Origin: Lachnospiraceae bacterium
GTDB lineage: Bacteria; Bacillota; Clostridia; Lachnospirales; Lachnospiraceae
DNA: 64,000 nt
NCBI GenBank assembly: GCA_009911035.1
Contig: QXWO01000025.1
Location: 1-64,000 of the forward strand
Direction of reading: 5' to 3'
The first letter of the stretch is position 1. The number at the start of each line of letters is the position of its first letter. The position numbers and the translations under genes are program-made. Positions 8,820-18,268 of the stretch are shown in pieces. The notes beneath the pieces were generated by a model. It was given only the letters and a program-made list of their open reading frames with translations. It was not told the DNA's origin and made no database searches.

Positions 8820-9748
8820 CTATGCTGCTTCTTTCAGGAAATCATAGTATCGCTGCCGTTTTATCATGGGAGGAAGGCCTCCATTAGAGGAACAGATCCT
8901 CCGGTTATTCCAATAGCTGATGAAATATCTCCAGATCAGGGTTTTCAGTTCATCCGTGCTCATCTTCTCTGTATCGTAACGGTCATAGAGTAGTTCAGAT
9001 TTCATTCTGCCCACATGCTCTCGCACCGGGCGTTATCATGGCATCTGCCGCCTGCACTGTTCATGCTCTGCCGTATGCCATACTTCCGGATCACATCTTG
9101 GTAAAGCTGGCTGGTGTACTGGCTTCCCCTGTCACTGTGGATAATTGCCCCATGGATGTCCGGATATGTCTTCGCCGCGTTTTCCAATGTCCGCGCACAT
9201 AATGGAGCTTTCATATTAGTATCCATCGCCAATCCAACCACGCTGGAATCGAAGCAGTCAAAAACAGCGGAAACATACAGCTTTCCATCGCTGGCTTTGA
9301 TCTCTGTTATGTCTGTTACACACTTGACCAGCGGTTCCTCTGACTTGAAATTACGTTTTAACAGATCTTCTGATTTCCGGGCTTGCCGATCCGCTTTCGT
9401 GATTCCGTTTGGTTTGCGCCTGGGATGGTGGCTGATGCCAATATCCTCCATGACACGATAAACAGTACGTTCGCTGGGAATATCCACATTTTCAGGCTGT
9501 TTTAACATTAATGCCTGATACATGCGGATCCAGCCGTAGGTATCATTACAATCATCTTCCTCAAGGATTTCCATCATGGCGTCTGCCAGGGGCTGATACT
9601 TCCATGGGCGGTCTTTATTTGCAAGGTACTGGCAGAATCCCTGCCTGCTGACATGAAGGGTTCTGCAGTAAAAGAAGATATCCCCTTTTAATTCGCCGTC
9701 TTTGGTTTTAAGAGCAATGAACTTCATTCTTTCGTTTTTGCTGACCAC
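8820..9748 (-). pseudogene. IS3-family transposase OrfB, frameshifted
   Basis: The rve/DDE integrase core is recognisable: VTDITEIK, HSDRGSQYTS and DNARCESMW supply the three acidic residues. After CESMWA the frame goes wrong: the sequence reads TGG GCA GAA TGA where relatives read WARMKSEL. One missing A explains the shift, since RMKSELLYDRYD then continues in the next frame to the stop at 8820. The last ~60 residues are thus disconnected and this copy is probably inactive by itself. The frame begins with GTG at 9748 overlapping orfA by 25 bp, near an AAAAA run where ribosomal slippage would normally fuse OrfA and OrfB. Confidence 0.85.
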
Positions 9749-10062
9749 AGACGGCTCGCGGCGAAAAAAGCGCTGGCTTCCTCCAGAAAGTCATTTTCCT
9801 TCTTCAAACGGCGAATTTCTTTTTCCTGTTCCTTAACCAGATGGCGGAGCTGAAGAAGTTCCTGATTAAGCGTCATGGCGCTTTGCGGAGTTTGTGAACC
9901 TGCCCCAAGGTCGAGGCTGCCAAGGCGGTTGGCCCGTACCCAGCCATACATGGTGTTTTGGGGAATTCCCAGTTCTTTAGCAGCTTTAGCTTGTCCGATT
10001 TCTTTAGCGGGCTTCACTGCCTGTACTTTGTATTCGTGGTCATATTGTCTGTTTTCTGCCAT
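9724..10062 (-). CDS. IS3-family transposase OrfA
   Basis: This 112-residue protein has an N-terminal helix-turn-helix (AKAAKELGIPQNTMYGWVRA) that binds the terminal repeats. A leucine-zipper-like helix follows (LNQELLQLRHLVKEQ then IRRLKKENDFLEEA). ATG 10062 lies eight bases after AAGGAG. It ends inside orfB. Confidence 0.88.
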   Translation of the reverse strand: MAENRQYDHEYKVQAVKPAKEIGQAKAAKELGIPQNTMYGWVRANRLGSLDLGAGSQTPQSAMTLNQELLQLRHLVKEQEKEIRRLKKENDFLEEASAFFAASRLWSAKTKE

Positions 10063-10120
10063 TTTGTTCACTCCTTATTCTCTTGATTATATCTCAAATC
10101 CTTGAGAATGTGGTGTCAAC

Positions 10121-10559
10121 TTTTTTATACCACATCAATGGTGTCCCTGTCTGTAAGTTGGGCTTACGTATGCATAAAGATGGATATGAACCTGCCAAAC
10201 ACCGGGCAAAATACCGCTGCCCAAAATCAAACCGGAAATGTGGCTGCTTCTGTGAACACCCTTGTTCACCGGCGAAATATGGTAGAACCGTACACATCTT
10301 TACCGATGGCAATCCAAGGTTATTTAACATACCGCCAAGGGACTCTAAAGCATGGGAAAAGGAATATGACAGAAGGACTTCTGTGGAACGCTCCAACAAG
10401 CGCGAGAAAGAGGACTATAAATTAGAAGACGGCAGGCACCGCTCTACAAAGATGTGGTACTGCCGCCTCTACGGCATCATGATGCTCCAACACCTTGATG
10501 CCTGGAAAATGCCCTCTGCTGAGACATTTCAAGAATCATTATTAGGATTGACCGCCTAA
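10121..10559 (+). pseudogene. 3' fragment of an unrelated DDE transposase
   Basis: From the IS edge the frame reads YHINGVPVCKLGLRMHKDGY, then GRTVHIFTDGNPRLF and RRTSVERSNKREKEDYKLED, ending in LLGLTA. The terminal ERSNKREKEDY block holds the catalytic Glu region of IS4/IS5/IS1182-like DDE transposases. The first two thirds are missing, cut by the IS3-family copy. No start codon belongs to it. It ends the mobile region; the next gene is chromosomal tpiA. Confidence 0.75.
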
Positions 10560-10725
10560 TAATGATATCTTAAGCGATTCCATAAGATTTTTCAAGGCAT
10601 AGTACCCGCTATGTCCAATGTTTATGTCCTTTTTTCTCTAATTTCTTTTCCTGCACCATATTATGTTGTCAATCTTCGGTTGGAACTCATTCATTGAAAT
10701 TCCGAGAAGTTATATATATTTTTTT

Positions 10726-10771
10726 AAAAAACCCGTTTCAGTTATGTATTTACATAATTGAAACGGGTTTT
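10726..10771. terminator. Bidirectional terminator after tpiA
   Basis: Within the 277-bp gap 10560-10836, AAAACCCGTTTCA..TTATGTA pairs with TACATAA..TGAAACGGGTTTT, with T-tracts on both sides. It ends the gap-pgk-tpi transcript. The rest of the gap shows no gene. Confidence 0.85.
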
Positions 10772-10836
10772 CAATTCATAAGCCGATTCTCTAAACGTAG
10801 AAATTCTGGTATTAACTGCCGTTTAGTTCTTACTAA

Positions 10837-11586
10837 CTATTTGTAATTTACGATTTTTCCGAAATCAGCTTTCAATGATGCGCCGCCTACCAGACCGCCG
10901 TCAATGTCGGGCTGTGCAAATAATTCAGCAGCATTGCCTGCATTTACAGAACCACCGTACTGGATGCGTACTGCTTCTGCGGTAGCTTCGTCATAGATTT
11001 CAGCGATGCAGTCGCGAACTGCCTTGCACACTTCCTGTGCCTGCTCGGTAGTTGCTGTCTTGCCTGTTCCAATTGCCCAGATAGGCTCATATGCGATAAC
11101 CATGGATGCTGCCTGTTCGGCAGTCACGCCAACTAAGTCGGACTTGATCTGCATACGGATCCAGTCAAGCGTAATGCCCATTTCTCTCTGCTCCAGTGTC
11201 TCGCCGCAGCACAGGATCGGTGTAAGACCTGCTTCAAAGGCTTTCTTTACTTTCTTATTTAATAAAACGTCGTCTTCCTTGAAGTAATCACGTCTCTCTG
11301 AATGGCCGATGATCACATACTTAACGCCTGCATCTACCAGCATGGCTGCGGAGATTTCTCCTGTGTAAGCACCCTTTTCCTCAAAATACATATTCTCTGC
11401 GCCAACTTTCACATTGGTGCCCTTTACAGCTTCCACTACAGGCACAATGTCTACAGCCGGTACACAGTAAACAACATCCACATCATCAGATTTAACCAAA
11501 TCTTTTAACTCATCGCACAAAGCCACTGCCTGGCTGGGAGTCATGTTCATTTTCCAGTTACCAGCCACAATTTTCCTTCTTGCCAT
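10837..11586 (-). CDS. tpiA: Triosephosphate isomerase
   Basis: This 249-residue cytosolic enzyme interconverts dihydroxyacetone phosphate and glyceraldehyde-3-phosphate. Catalytic residues are visible: NWKMN (Lys), GHSERR (His), [15 protein letters not shown] (Glu and flexible loop), and the phosphate-binding GGSVN and GGASL. Length matches the family. It is the last gene of gap-pgk-tpi, 108 bp after pgk, with AAGGAGATAAGAAA before the ATG. A strong terminator follows. Confidence 0.98.
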   Translation of the reverse strand: MARRKIVAGNWKMNMTPSQAVALCDELKDLVKSDDVDVVYCVPAVDIVPVVEAVKGTNVKVGAENMYFEEKGAYTGEISAAMLVDAGVKYVIIGHSERRDYFKEDDVLLNKKVKKAFEAGLTPILCCGETLEQREMGITLDWIRMQIKSDLVGVTAEQAASMVIAYEPIWAIGTGKTATTEQAQEVCKAVRDCIAEIYDEATAEAVRIQYGGSVNAGNAAELFAQPDIDGGLVGGASLKADFGKIVNYK

Positions 11587-11694
11587 TTTCTTATCTCCTT
11601 AATCTGTTTTGTTCATCCCGGTGCAAATACGTCATTTGACACCAGCTTATAGAAACAATGGATATCAGATATCCTTTATCAGCTAAGATACCCT

Positions 11695-12924
11695 TTATTC
11701 CGCTTTGTCATCTGCTGCCATTACACCCGGAAGCTCTTTGCCCTCCAAAAATTCAAGGGAAGCGCCACCGCCTGTTGAAATATGGCTCATCTTGTCAGCA
11801 AAGCCTAACTGGTTAACTGCTGCTGCGGAGTCACCGCCGCCAATAATTGTTGTAGCATCTGTCTCTGCAAGGGATTTAGCCACTGCAATTGTTCCTTTTG
11901 CAAGGGTAGGATTCTCAAATACGCCCATAGGTCCGTTCCATACAACGGTCTTAGCAGACTTAACGGCCTCTGCATAGAGTTCTGCTGTCTTGGTTCCGAT
12001 GTCAAGACCTTCCATGTCGGCAGGAATCTTGTCAGCGTCAACTACTTCCACGTCAATAGGTCCGTCAATGGGATCCGGGAAGGAAGCTGCCACTGTGGTG
12101 TCGATGGGGAGAAGAATTTTCTTTCCAAGCTTTTCAGCCTTTTCCATCATTTCTTTACAATAATCAAGTTTCTCGTCATCTACCAGGGATTTTCCGATTT
12201 CAAGGCCCTGTGCCTTTAAGAAAGTAAATGCCATGCCGCCGCCAATGATGAGAGTATCACATTTTTCAAGCAGGTTGTTGATAACGTTCAGCTTGTCAGC
12301 AACTTTTGCACCGCCAAGGATTGCAACGAAAGGTCTTACGGGATTTTCTACTGCGTTCCCAAGGAAGTCGATTTCTTTCTGCATCAGATAACCTACTGCA
12401 CATTCACCGCCTTTTGCACGGACATACTCGGTCACGCCTGCTACAGAAGCGTGTGCCCTGTGTGAGGAACCGAAAGCGTCGCATACATATACGTCAGCCA
12501 AATCAGCCAGCTCTTTGCTGAAATCTTCCCCGTTCTTTGTCTCTTCTTTGCCGCGGAAACGTGTATTCTGAAGAAGTACCACATCTCCGTCCTTCATAGC
12601 TTCCACTGCTGCGGTAGCTGCTTCCCCGGTTACATTGTAATCGGCAACAAAGTTTACTTCTTTTCCAAGCTTCTCGGAAAGTCTCTTTGCAACAGGCGCT
12701 AAGGATTCACCCTCATTTGGGCCATTCTTAACTTTGCCCAGATGAGAGCAGAGAATTACCTTGCCGCCGTCTGCTAACAGTTTATTGATTGTAGGAAGCG
12801 CTGCAACGATACGTGTCTCGTCTGTGATCTCACCGCTTTTGAGAGGTACGTTGAAATCGCATCTTACAAGCACGCGCTTTCCGGCTACGTTGATATCATC
12901 AACTGATTTCTTATTTAATCCCAT
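11695..12924 (-). CDS. pgk: Phosphoglycerate kinase
   Basis: This 409-residue enzyme transfers the phosphate of 1,3-bisphosphoglycerate to ADP. Motifs: RCDFNVPL near the N-terminus, [22 protein letters not shown] and [12 protein letters not shown] 12924 (MGLNKKSV) was chosen because GGAGGA lies seven bases upstream; the in-frame ATG 14 codons earlier is inside the intergenic repeat. The 172-bp space to gap contains a hairpin and a copy of the dispersed repeat, so pgk-tpi levels may be set separately from gap. Confidence 0.98.
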   Translation of the reverse strand: MGLNKKSVDDINVAGKRVLVRCDFNVPLKSGEITDETRIVAALPTINKLLADGGKVILCSHLGKVKNGPNEGESLAPVAKRLSEKLGKEVNFVADYNVTGEAATAAVEAMKDGDVVLLQNTRFRGKEETKNGEDFSKELADLADVYVCDAFGSSHRAHASVAGVTEYVRAKGGECAVGYLMQKEIDFLGNAVENPVRPFVAILGGAKVADKLNVINNLLEKCDTLIIGGGMAFTFLKAQGLEIGKSLVDDEKLDYCKEMMEKAEKLGKKILLPIDTTVAASFPDPIDGPIDVEVVDADKIPADMEGLDIGTKTAELYAEAVKSAKTVVWNGPMGVFENPTLAKGTIAVAKSLAETDATTIIGGGDSAAAVNQLGFADKMSHISTGGGASLEFLEGKELPGVMAADDKAE

Positions 12925-12950
12925 GATTATCTCCTCCATACTATCTTTCC

Positions 12951-13001
12951 AAACAAACGCTGTCATGCTCTGCAGGCCAGCTTATTGTAATAAATAAGAG
13001 C
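12951..13001. repeat. Dispersed intergenic repeat, copy A
   Basis: AAACGCTGTCATGCTCTGCA continues as GGCCAGCTTATTGTAATAAA and ends at the hairpin after gap. The core is shared with copies at 25290, 41208, 45049 and, partly, 47568. On the minus strand it lies after the gap hairpin and before pgk. Confidence 0.7.
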
Positions 13002-13024
13002 CCGGTCCATAAGACCGGACCCTT
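12999..13024 (-). terminator. Hairpin between gap and pgk
   Basis: On the minus strand CCGGTC-TTAT-GGACCGG is followed by GCTCTTATTTATT, a moderate stem with an imperfect T-tract. It could give partial termination or protect the gap mRNA end. Confidence 0.55.
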
Positions 13025-13096
13025 AAGGTCTTTCAAACTCCTCACATAATTAAATTACGCAGCAATTTGTAAGCATCCGCGCCCGGCGAATGTATC

Positions 13097-14110
13097 TTAT
13101 GCAAGCTCTGAGAAGTATTTGATTGTTCTTACCATCTGGCTTGTGTAAGAATTCTCGTTGTCATACCAAGAAACAACCTGTACCTGTGTATTGCCGTCTT
13201 CCATAGGAGCTACCATTGTCTGTGTAGCATCGAAGATGGATCCGAATGTGCTTCCGATAACGTCGGAGGATACGATTTCGTCTGTGTTGTAACCGAAGGA
13301 CTCTGTAGAAGCAGCTTTCATAGCGTCGTTAATCTGATCCTTTGTAACCTGTCCCTTAACAACTGCAACCAATATAGTTGTAGAACCTGTAGGAGTGGGA
13401 ACACGCTGTGCGGAACCGATTAATTTGCCGTTCAGTTCAGGAATAACAAGGCCGATTGCCTTAGCAGCGCCTGTTGAGTTGGGAACGATGTTCTGAGCGC
13501 CTGCACGGCTTCTTCTCTTATCGCCTTTTCTCTGAGGTCCGTCAAGGATCATCTGGTCGCCTGTGTAAGCATGAACAGTTGTCATGATACCGCTCATGAT
13601 CGGTGCAAGGTCATTTAAAGCCTTAGCCATGGGAGCTAAGCAGTTTGTTGTACAGGAAGCTGCAGAAATAACTGTATCTTCAGGCTTTAATGTTGTATGG
13701 TTTACATTGTATACGATTGTAGGAAGATCATTTCCAGCAGGTGCGGAAATAACTACTTTACGTGCGCCGGCTGTAATATGTGCGCTGGCTTTTTCTTTGG
13801 AGGTATAGAAACCTGTACATTCCAGTACAACGTCTACCTTTAAATCTCCCCAAGGAAGGTTCTTAGCATCTGCTTCTTTGTAGATTGTGATGGTCTTTCC
13901 ATTAACTGTAATGGAATCATCTCCGTAAGATACGCTGTCAGCATATTTGTACTTACCCTGTGCTGTGTCATACTTTAACAGATGTGCAAGCATCTCAGGG
14001 CTTGTCAGATCGTTGATTGCCACTACTTCATAACCTTCTGCATCAAACATCTGTCTGAATGCAAGACGACCAATACGGCCAAAACCATTAATTGCTACTC
14101 TTACTGCCAT
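13097..14110 (-). CDS. gap: Glyceraldehyde-3-phosphate dehydrogenase
   Basis: This 337-residue NAD-dependent enzyme oxidises glyceraldehyde-3-phosphate in glycolysis. INGFGRIGR binds NAD near the N-terminus, [12 protein letters not shown] carries the catalytic Cys, and the substrate-binding [15 protein letters not shown] and WYDNE blocks are intact. AGGAGGAATCTAAA precedes the ATG. It is the promoter-proximal gene of the gap-pgk-tpi cluster; the hairpin at 12999-13024 separates it from pgk. Confidence 0.98.
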   Translation of the reverse strand: MAVRVAINGFGRIGRLAFRQMFDAEGYEVVAINDLTSPEMLAHLLKYDTAQGKYKYADSVSYGDDSITVNGKTITIYKEADAKNLPWGDLKVDVVLECTGFYTSKEKASAHITAGARKVVISAPAGNDLPTIVYNVNHTTLKPEDTVISAASCTTNCLAPMAKALNDLAPIMSGIMTTVHAYTGDQMILDGPQRKGDKRRSRAGAQNIVPNSTGAAKAIGLVIPELNGKLIGSAQRVPTPTGSTTILVAVVKGQVTKDQINDAMKAASTESFGYNTDEIVSSDVIGSTFGSIFDATQTMVAPMEDGNTQVQVVSWYDNENSYTSQMVRTIKYFSELA

Positions 14111-14192
14111 TTTAGATTCCTCCTAAAATTGAATAATTATTTTACATTATTCTGCCAACAATTGAGATTGACAAAATTTTATCAGCAAATTT

Positions 14193-14221
14193 ATTTTACC
14201 TAATTTGTCCAGAAAGTTCAA
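14193..14221 (-). promoter_or_regulatory. Promoter of gap
   Basis: On the minus strand TTGAAC (14216-14221) and TAAAAT (14193-14198) are 17 bp apart, 83 bp upstream of the start codon. The untranslated leader is AT-rich. The remainder of the 14222-14540 gap shows no convincing gene. Confidence 0.6.
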
Positions 14222-14540
14222 GATAATTTTAAAAAATAATTGCAATTTCTGGAATATTTAATTTTCTTTTTATAATTAAGTAAAAGTTCCCGATGCATCT
14301 GCCCAAAACCATTGTATTCTGACGAAAAATCCAGTAAAATGATGGAGGATCGAAGCGGCCGGTCCACAGCTAACTGCCGGGCAAAAAGGCCATTTCTATT
14401 CTGCCCGGAAAGAAAAAATTCCACTAAGAAATATCAGGAATAATTTTCAACAGCATCTGCCCGGACAGTGCCCACGATGATTTCAGACAGGCATTGCTAT
14501 GGGAGGGCAGATGCGGAACTATAATAAGGAGGATATTGAA

Positions 14541-15359
14541 ATGACTGTTTGCGCGGACTGCCATCTGCACACTTCTTTTTCCGGGGACAGCACTGCCCCC
14601 ATGGAGGAAATGATTTTAAAGGGGATTGCCCTGGGCCTTACATCCATGTGTTTTACAGAGCATATGGATATGGATTATGTTTATTTAGACCCAAAGGATG
14701 AAGGGATTTTTGAGTTGAATACGGATTCTTATCTATATGATTTTATAAAGTATAAGGAGAACTACGCCTCCCGGATCAAACTTCTTTTCGGCGTGGAACT
14801 GGGGGTTCAGCCCAGCCTTGGCCCCAGACTGTCCGGTTATGTGCAAAGCTATGATTTTGACTTTGTCATCGCCTCCTCCCATCTATGCAATGGAAAAGAT
14901 CCCTATTATCCTTATTTTTATGAGGGACGGTCCGACGAGAAAGCCTACAGAGAGTACTTCCTGTCCATTCTGGATAATCTGAAAGGCTTTGATGACTTTG
15001 ACGTTTACGGCCACCTTGACTATGTAGTCCGATATGGAAAAGAAAAAGACAAAGATTACAGTTATGACAAATATAAAGATATTCTGGATAAGATTCTGGA
15101 AACCATCCTTGAAAAAGGAAAGGGGATCGAAGTCAATACAGGTGCAACAGGCTATGGCCTCCGGGATTTAAATCCCTGTACGGATATTCTAAAAAGGTAC
15201 CGGGAGCTGGGCGGGGAAATTGTCACCCTAGGCTCCGACGCCCATAAAAGCGCAGATATTGCACGGGCCTTTGAACGGGCGGCCGGGATTCTAATCTCCT
15301 GCGGCTTCCGGTACTACACGGTTTTTGAAAAACGGGTGCCTTCCTTTTACAGGCTGTAG
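14541..15359 (+). CDS. PHP-domain phosphatase, histidinol-phosphatase HisJ-like
   Basis: This 272-residue protein of the PHP superfamily shows metal ligands in CHLHTSFSGDS (residues ~6-16), FTEHMD, IASSHL and GSDAH. HisJ-type members dephosphorylate histidinol phosphate; no other his gene is nearby, so another phosphoester may be the substrate. ATG 14541 has AAGGAGGA seven bases upstream; an earlier ATG at 14511 also has a GGGAGGG site, so 10 extra residues are possible. It converges with mnmA, from which it is 16 bp away. Confidence 0.85.
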   Translation: MTVCADCHLHTSFSGDSTAPMEEMILKGIALGLTSMCFTEHMDMDYVYLDPKDEGIFELNTDSYLYDFIKYKENYASRIKLLFGVELGVQPSLGPRLSGYVQSYDFDFVIASSHLCNGKDPYYPYFYEGRSDEKAYREYFLSILDNLKGFDDFDVYGHLDYVVRYGKEKDKDYSYDKYKDILDKILETILEKGKGIEVNTGATGYGLRDLNPCTDILKRYRELGGEIVTLGSDAHKSADIARAFERAAGILISCGFRYYTVFEKRVPSFYRL

Positions 15360-15375
15360 TGTCCCAAGGGGGGCG

Positions 15376-16440
15376 TTACATAATGGTACCGCCCCCCATC
15401 ACATATTCCCCCTCATAAAAGACGACTGCCTGTCCCGGCGTCACGGCCCGGACCGGTTCCTCAAAGACACATTCCACCGTATCTTCATCCAACATCCGTG
15501 CCTGACACCACTGGCCCTTGTGGGCATAGCGCACTTTCGCCCAGAGTCTGCGGGGTTCCTTTAAATCTTCCATTCCCATAAAATTGATCCGTCTACAGAC
15601 AAGGGAAGTCTGGTATATGTCACTGCTACTGATAACCACCTCATTGGTCTGCGGCCGGAGCCCGGAAACAAAGACCGGATGCCCCATGGCCAGCCCCAGC
15701 CCCTTGCGCTGGCCTATAGTGTAGTGGATAATCCCTTTGTGCTGTCCAAGAACATCGCCCTCCGGTGTCACAAAGCTGCCCGCTCCCGGAACCTTGTCCG
15801 GCACACTGCGCTCAATAAAGCCCCCATAGTCCCCGTCCGGCACAAAACAAATGTCCTGGCTGTCAGGTTTGGATGCCACAGGAAGATGATTTTCCTGTGC
15901 CATCTTTCTGATCTCCTCCTTGCTGTATGCCCCTACAGGCATCAGGGTGCGGGATAGCTGGAATTGTGTCAGATTATAAAGGGCATAGGTCTGATCTTTC
16001 TTTGCCGTAACGGAATTGCGCACGGCAAACCTGCCGTTTTTAAGCTGTTCCACTCTGGCATAATGCCCCGTAGCGATATATTCTGCTCCAATCTCCATGC
16101 TTCGGGCAAGCAAAGACTCCCACTTCACGAATCTGTTACAGGCAATACAGGGATTGGGTGTCCTTCCACTTAAATATTCTGCCAGAAAGTAATCCACCAC
16201 CTTTTCCCGGAATTCCTTCCTGAAATCCAGCACATAATGGGGAATTCCCAGAACCTGCGCCACCCCTGCGGCATCCTGCGCCCCGGCCAGTCCGCAGCAT
16301 CCTTCCTCCCAGGCCTGCCCGGCCTCCTCCCAGGTCCGCATGGTAATCCCTATCACATCATATCCCTGCTCCTTTAAAAGATATGCCGCCACTGAAGAAT
16401 CCACACCCCCGGACATACCTACTACTACTTTTTTCTTCAT
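15376..16440 (-). CDS. mnmA: tRNA-specific 2-thiouridylase
   Basis: This 354-residue enzyme adds sulfur to U34 of tRNA-Lys/Glu/Gln. The PP-loop GMSGGVDSS is at the N-terminus. TPNPCIACNR and DSQDICFVPDGD carry the cysteines that relay persulfide. Length fits the family. It is downstream of nifS-nifU on the same strand (68 bp from nifU), so the cysteine desulfurase probably supplies its sulfur. GGAGGG lies upstream of the ATG. Confidence 0.97.
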   Translation of the reverse strand: MKKKVVVGMSGGVDSSVAAYLLKEQGYDVIGITMRTWEEAGQAWEEGCCGLAGAQDAAGVAQVLGIPHYVLDFRKEFREKVVDYFLAEYLSGRTPNPCIACNRFVKWESLLARSMEIGAEYIATGHYARVEQLKNGRFAVRNSVTAKKDQTYALYNLTQFQLSRTLMPVGAYSKEEIRKMAQENHLPVASKPDSQDICFVPDGDYGGFIERSVPDKVPGAGSFVTPEGDVLGQHKGIIHYTIGQRKGLGLAMGHPVFVSGLRPQTNEVVISSSDIYQTSLVCRRINFMGMEDLKEPRRLWAKVRYAHKGQWCQARMLDEDTVECVFEEPVRAVTPGQAVVFYEGEYVMGGGTIM

Positions 16441-16508
16441 TGTACCCTCCTGCCATGCCTTTGGCTAAAAGAAGCGCTGAACCCGGGCCTAGAGCGTGTA
16501 CAGGATGT

Positions 16509-16943
16509 TCAGTATTCTTCTCCGCCGTCCTCATGGATACCATTTCCCGGCTTTTGCAGCCCATCTATTTTCAAGTTGTTTTTCTGTGCGTAATCCCACA
16601 GCGCTGCGTGTATTGCTTCCTCTGCCAATAAAGAACAGTGTACCTTCACAGGGGGCAGGCCGTCAAGAGCTTCCATCACTGTTTTGTTTGTCACCAGCAG
16701 AGCTTCCTCAACAGTCTTTCCCTTTACAAGCTCTGTTGCCATACTGCTGGCAGCCACTGCGGCCCCGCAACCGAAAGTCTTGAACGTGCACTGTCTTATG
16801 ACCCGGTTTTCATCCACATCCAGATATATCCTCATAATATCGCCGCATCTGGCATTCCCTACGGTTCCCACACTGCTGGGATTTTCTAATTCTCCCATAT
16901 TTCTCGGATTGGTAAAATGGTCCATCACTTTTTCACTATACAT
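16509..16943 (-). CDS. nifU: NifU/IscU-type Fe-S scaffold protein
   Basis: This 144-residue scaffold receives sulfur from the adjacent desulfurase and assembles [2Fe-2S] clusters. The three cysteines are in NARCGDIMRI (with the key Asp), FGCGAAVAASS and KVHCSLL. ATG 16943 (MYSEKVMDHF) lies within the end of nifS; the eight-base overlap shows translational coupling. The upstream in-frame ATG at 16976 adds residues that belong to nifS DNA. Confidence 0.95.
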   Translation of the reverse strand: MYSEKVMDHFTNPRNMGELENPSSVGTVGNARCGDIMRIYLDVDENRVIRQCTFKTFGCGAAVAASSMATELVKGKTVEEALLVTNKTVMEALDGLPPVKVHCSLLAEEAIHAALWDYAQKNNLKIDGLQKPGNGIHEDGGEEY

Positions 16944-18129
16944 ATGCTTTTCCTTTCCCTTTGGCAAAATCCTCATAAAGAGGAGACATCTGCCGTAATC
17001 TGCCGACGATCTCCTTTATAGAATCTACCACATAATCCAGTTCTTCCCGCGTATTTTCCCCGCTTAAGGTAAGGCGCAGGGAACCATGGGCCGTCTCATG
17101 AGGCAGTCCCGTGGCAAGCAGCACATGGGAAGGATCCAGCGCCCCCGATGTGCAGGCGGATCCGCTGGAGGCACAGATTCCCTTCTGGTCCAGCATAATA
17201 AGAAGGGATTCCCCTTCGATAAATGAGAAACTGAAATTAATGTTGCCGGGCAGCCGCCTAGTCCTGTGGCCGTTTAAACGGCAGTAAGGAATTTCTTTTT
17301 CGATCCTCTCTATCAGATAATCCCGGAGCGAAGCCACATATCCGGCCTCCTGATCCATGCAGGCAGCCGCCTGGCTGGCTGCAATGCCAAATCCTACGAT
17401 GCCTGGAACATTTTCGGTCCCCGCCCTGCGGTTCCTTTCCTGTCCACCGCCATGAATGAAAGCGCGGATGTTTACTCCTTTTCTGATATACAAAAATCCC
17501 ACTCCTTTGGGACCTTTTAGCTTATGGCTGCTGGCACTTAACATATCAATGGAAAGCTCGTCCACATAAACAGGCACATGTCCGTAAGCCTGGACGGCAT
17601 CAGTATGAAACAAAATATCGTTCTCCTTTGCGATGGCGGCAATCTCCTTTATGGGCTGGAGAGTTCCGATTTCATTGTTTGCAAACATGACGGAAATCAG
17701 TATGGTGTCCGGCCGGACTGCTTTCCTTAAATCCTCCAGCTTTAAAATCCCCTCCTCATCTACATCCACATAGGTGATCTCAAAACCCATTTTTTCCAGA
17801 TGACGACAGGTGTGCAGAACTGCGTGATGCTCAATGGCTGACGTAATAATGTGTTTCCCCTTAGACGCATAGCTACGGGCCGCCTCTATAAGCGCCCAGT
17901 TATCCGCCTCGGAACCGCTTCCCGTAAAATAAATTTCGGATGCGTCAGCATGGATGCTTTCTGCAATTATCTCCCGTGCCCTGGAAACCGCCTTCCGGCT
18001 CTCCTGCCCCAGACGGTAAATGCTGCTTGCATTGCCGTAATACTCTGCAAAATATGGAATCATGCCTTCCACCGCTTCCGGCAACATCCGGGTAGTGGCC
18101 GCATTATCCAAATATATGACTTTATCCAT
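16936..18129 (-). CDS. nifS: Cysteine desulfurase
   Basis: This 397-residue PLP enzyme releases sulfur from cysteine as an enzyme persulfide. It has YLDNAATTR at the N-terminus, EHHAVLH, the PLP lysine in SSHKLKGPKG, and the mobile active-site loop SSGSACTSG. It is the first gene of nifS-nifU-mnmA. AAAGGAGCC precedes the ATG. Transcription diverges from the flippase gene across the 139-bp gap 18130-18268. No IscR-type regulator is adjacent. Confidence 0.96.
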   Translation of the reverse strand: MDKVIYLDNAATTRMLPEAVEGMIPYFAEYYGNASSIYRLGQESRKAVSRAREIIAESIHADASEIYFTGSGSEADNWALIEAARSYASKGKHIITSAIEHHAVLHTCRHLEKMGFEITYVDVDEEGILKLEDLRKAVRPDTILISVMFANNEIGTLQPIKEIAAIAKENDILFHTDAVQAYGHVPVYVDELSIDMLSASSHKLKGPKGVGFLYIRKGVNIRAFIHGGGQERNRRAGTENVPGIVGFGIAASQAAACMDQEAGYVASLRDYLIERIEKEIPYCRLNGHRTRRLPGNINFSFSFIEGESLLIMLDQKGICASSGSACTSGALDPSHVLLATGLPHETAHGSLRLTLSGENTREELDYVVDSIKEIVGRLRQMSPLYEDFAKGKGKAYV

Positions 18130-18268
18130 AAACGGCTCCTTTCATTATTCCTATATGTTTACTATGATTTATAATGACTACTATAACATTTCTGTCCTGT
18201 TCTGTCAATGAGAAGGACGGCATATATTTATCAATAACTGTGAAATGTAACAAAAATGGTGGCAAAAT

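Larger units (their letters stand above)
8789..10120 (-). mobile_element. IS3-family insertion sequence
   Basis: About 1332 bp is bounded by 24-bp imperfect inverted repeats (GTTGACAC and CTCAAGGATT shared; 19 of 24 match) at 8789-8812 and 10097-10120. It contains the two overlapping reading frames orfA and orfB of the IS3 family on the minus strand. No target duplication is seen: the left flank is integrase sequence ending GATTA and the right flank is another transposase beginning TTTTTTA. Together this suggests a deletion or recombination next to the copy. Confidence 0.85.

Noticed and set aside
14218-14424. 68-residue minus-strand frame upstream of gap
   Set aside because: No ribosome-binding site, no similarity, and it overlaps the gap promoter at 14193-14221.
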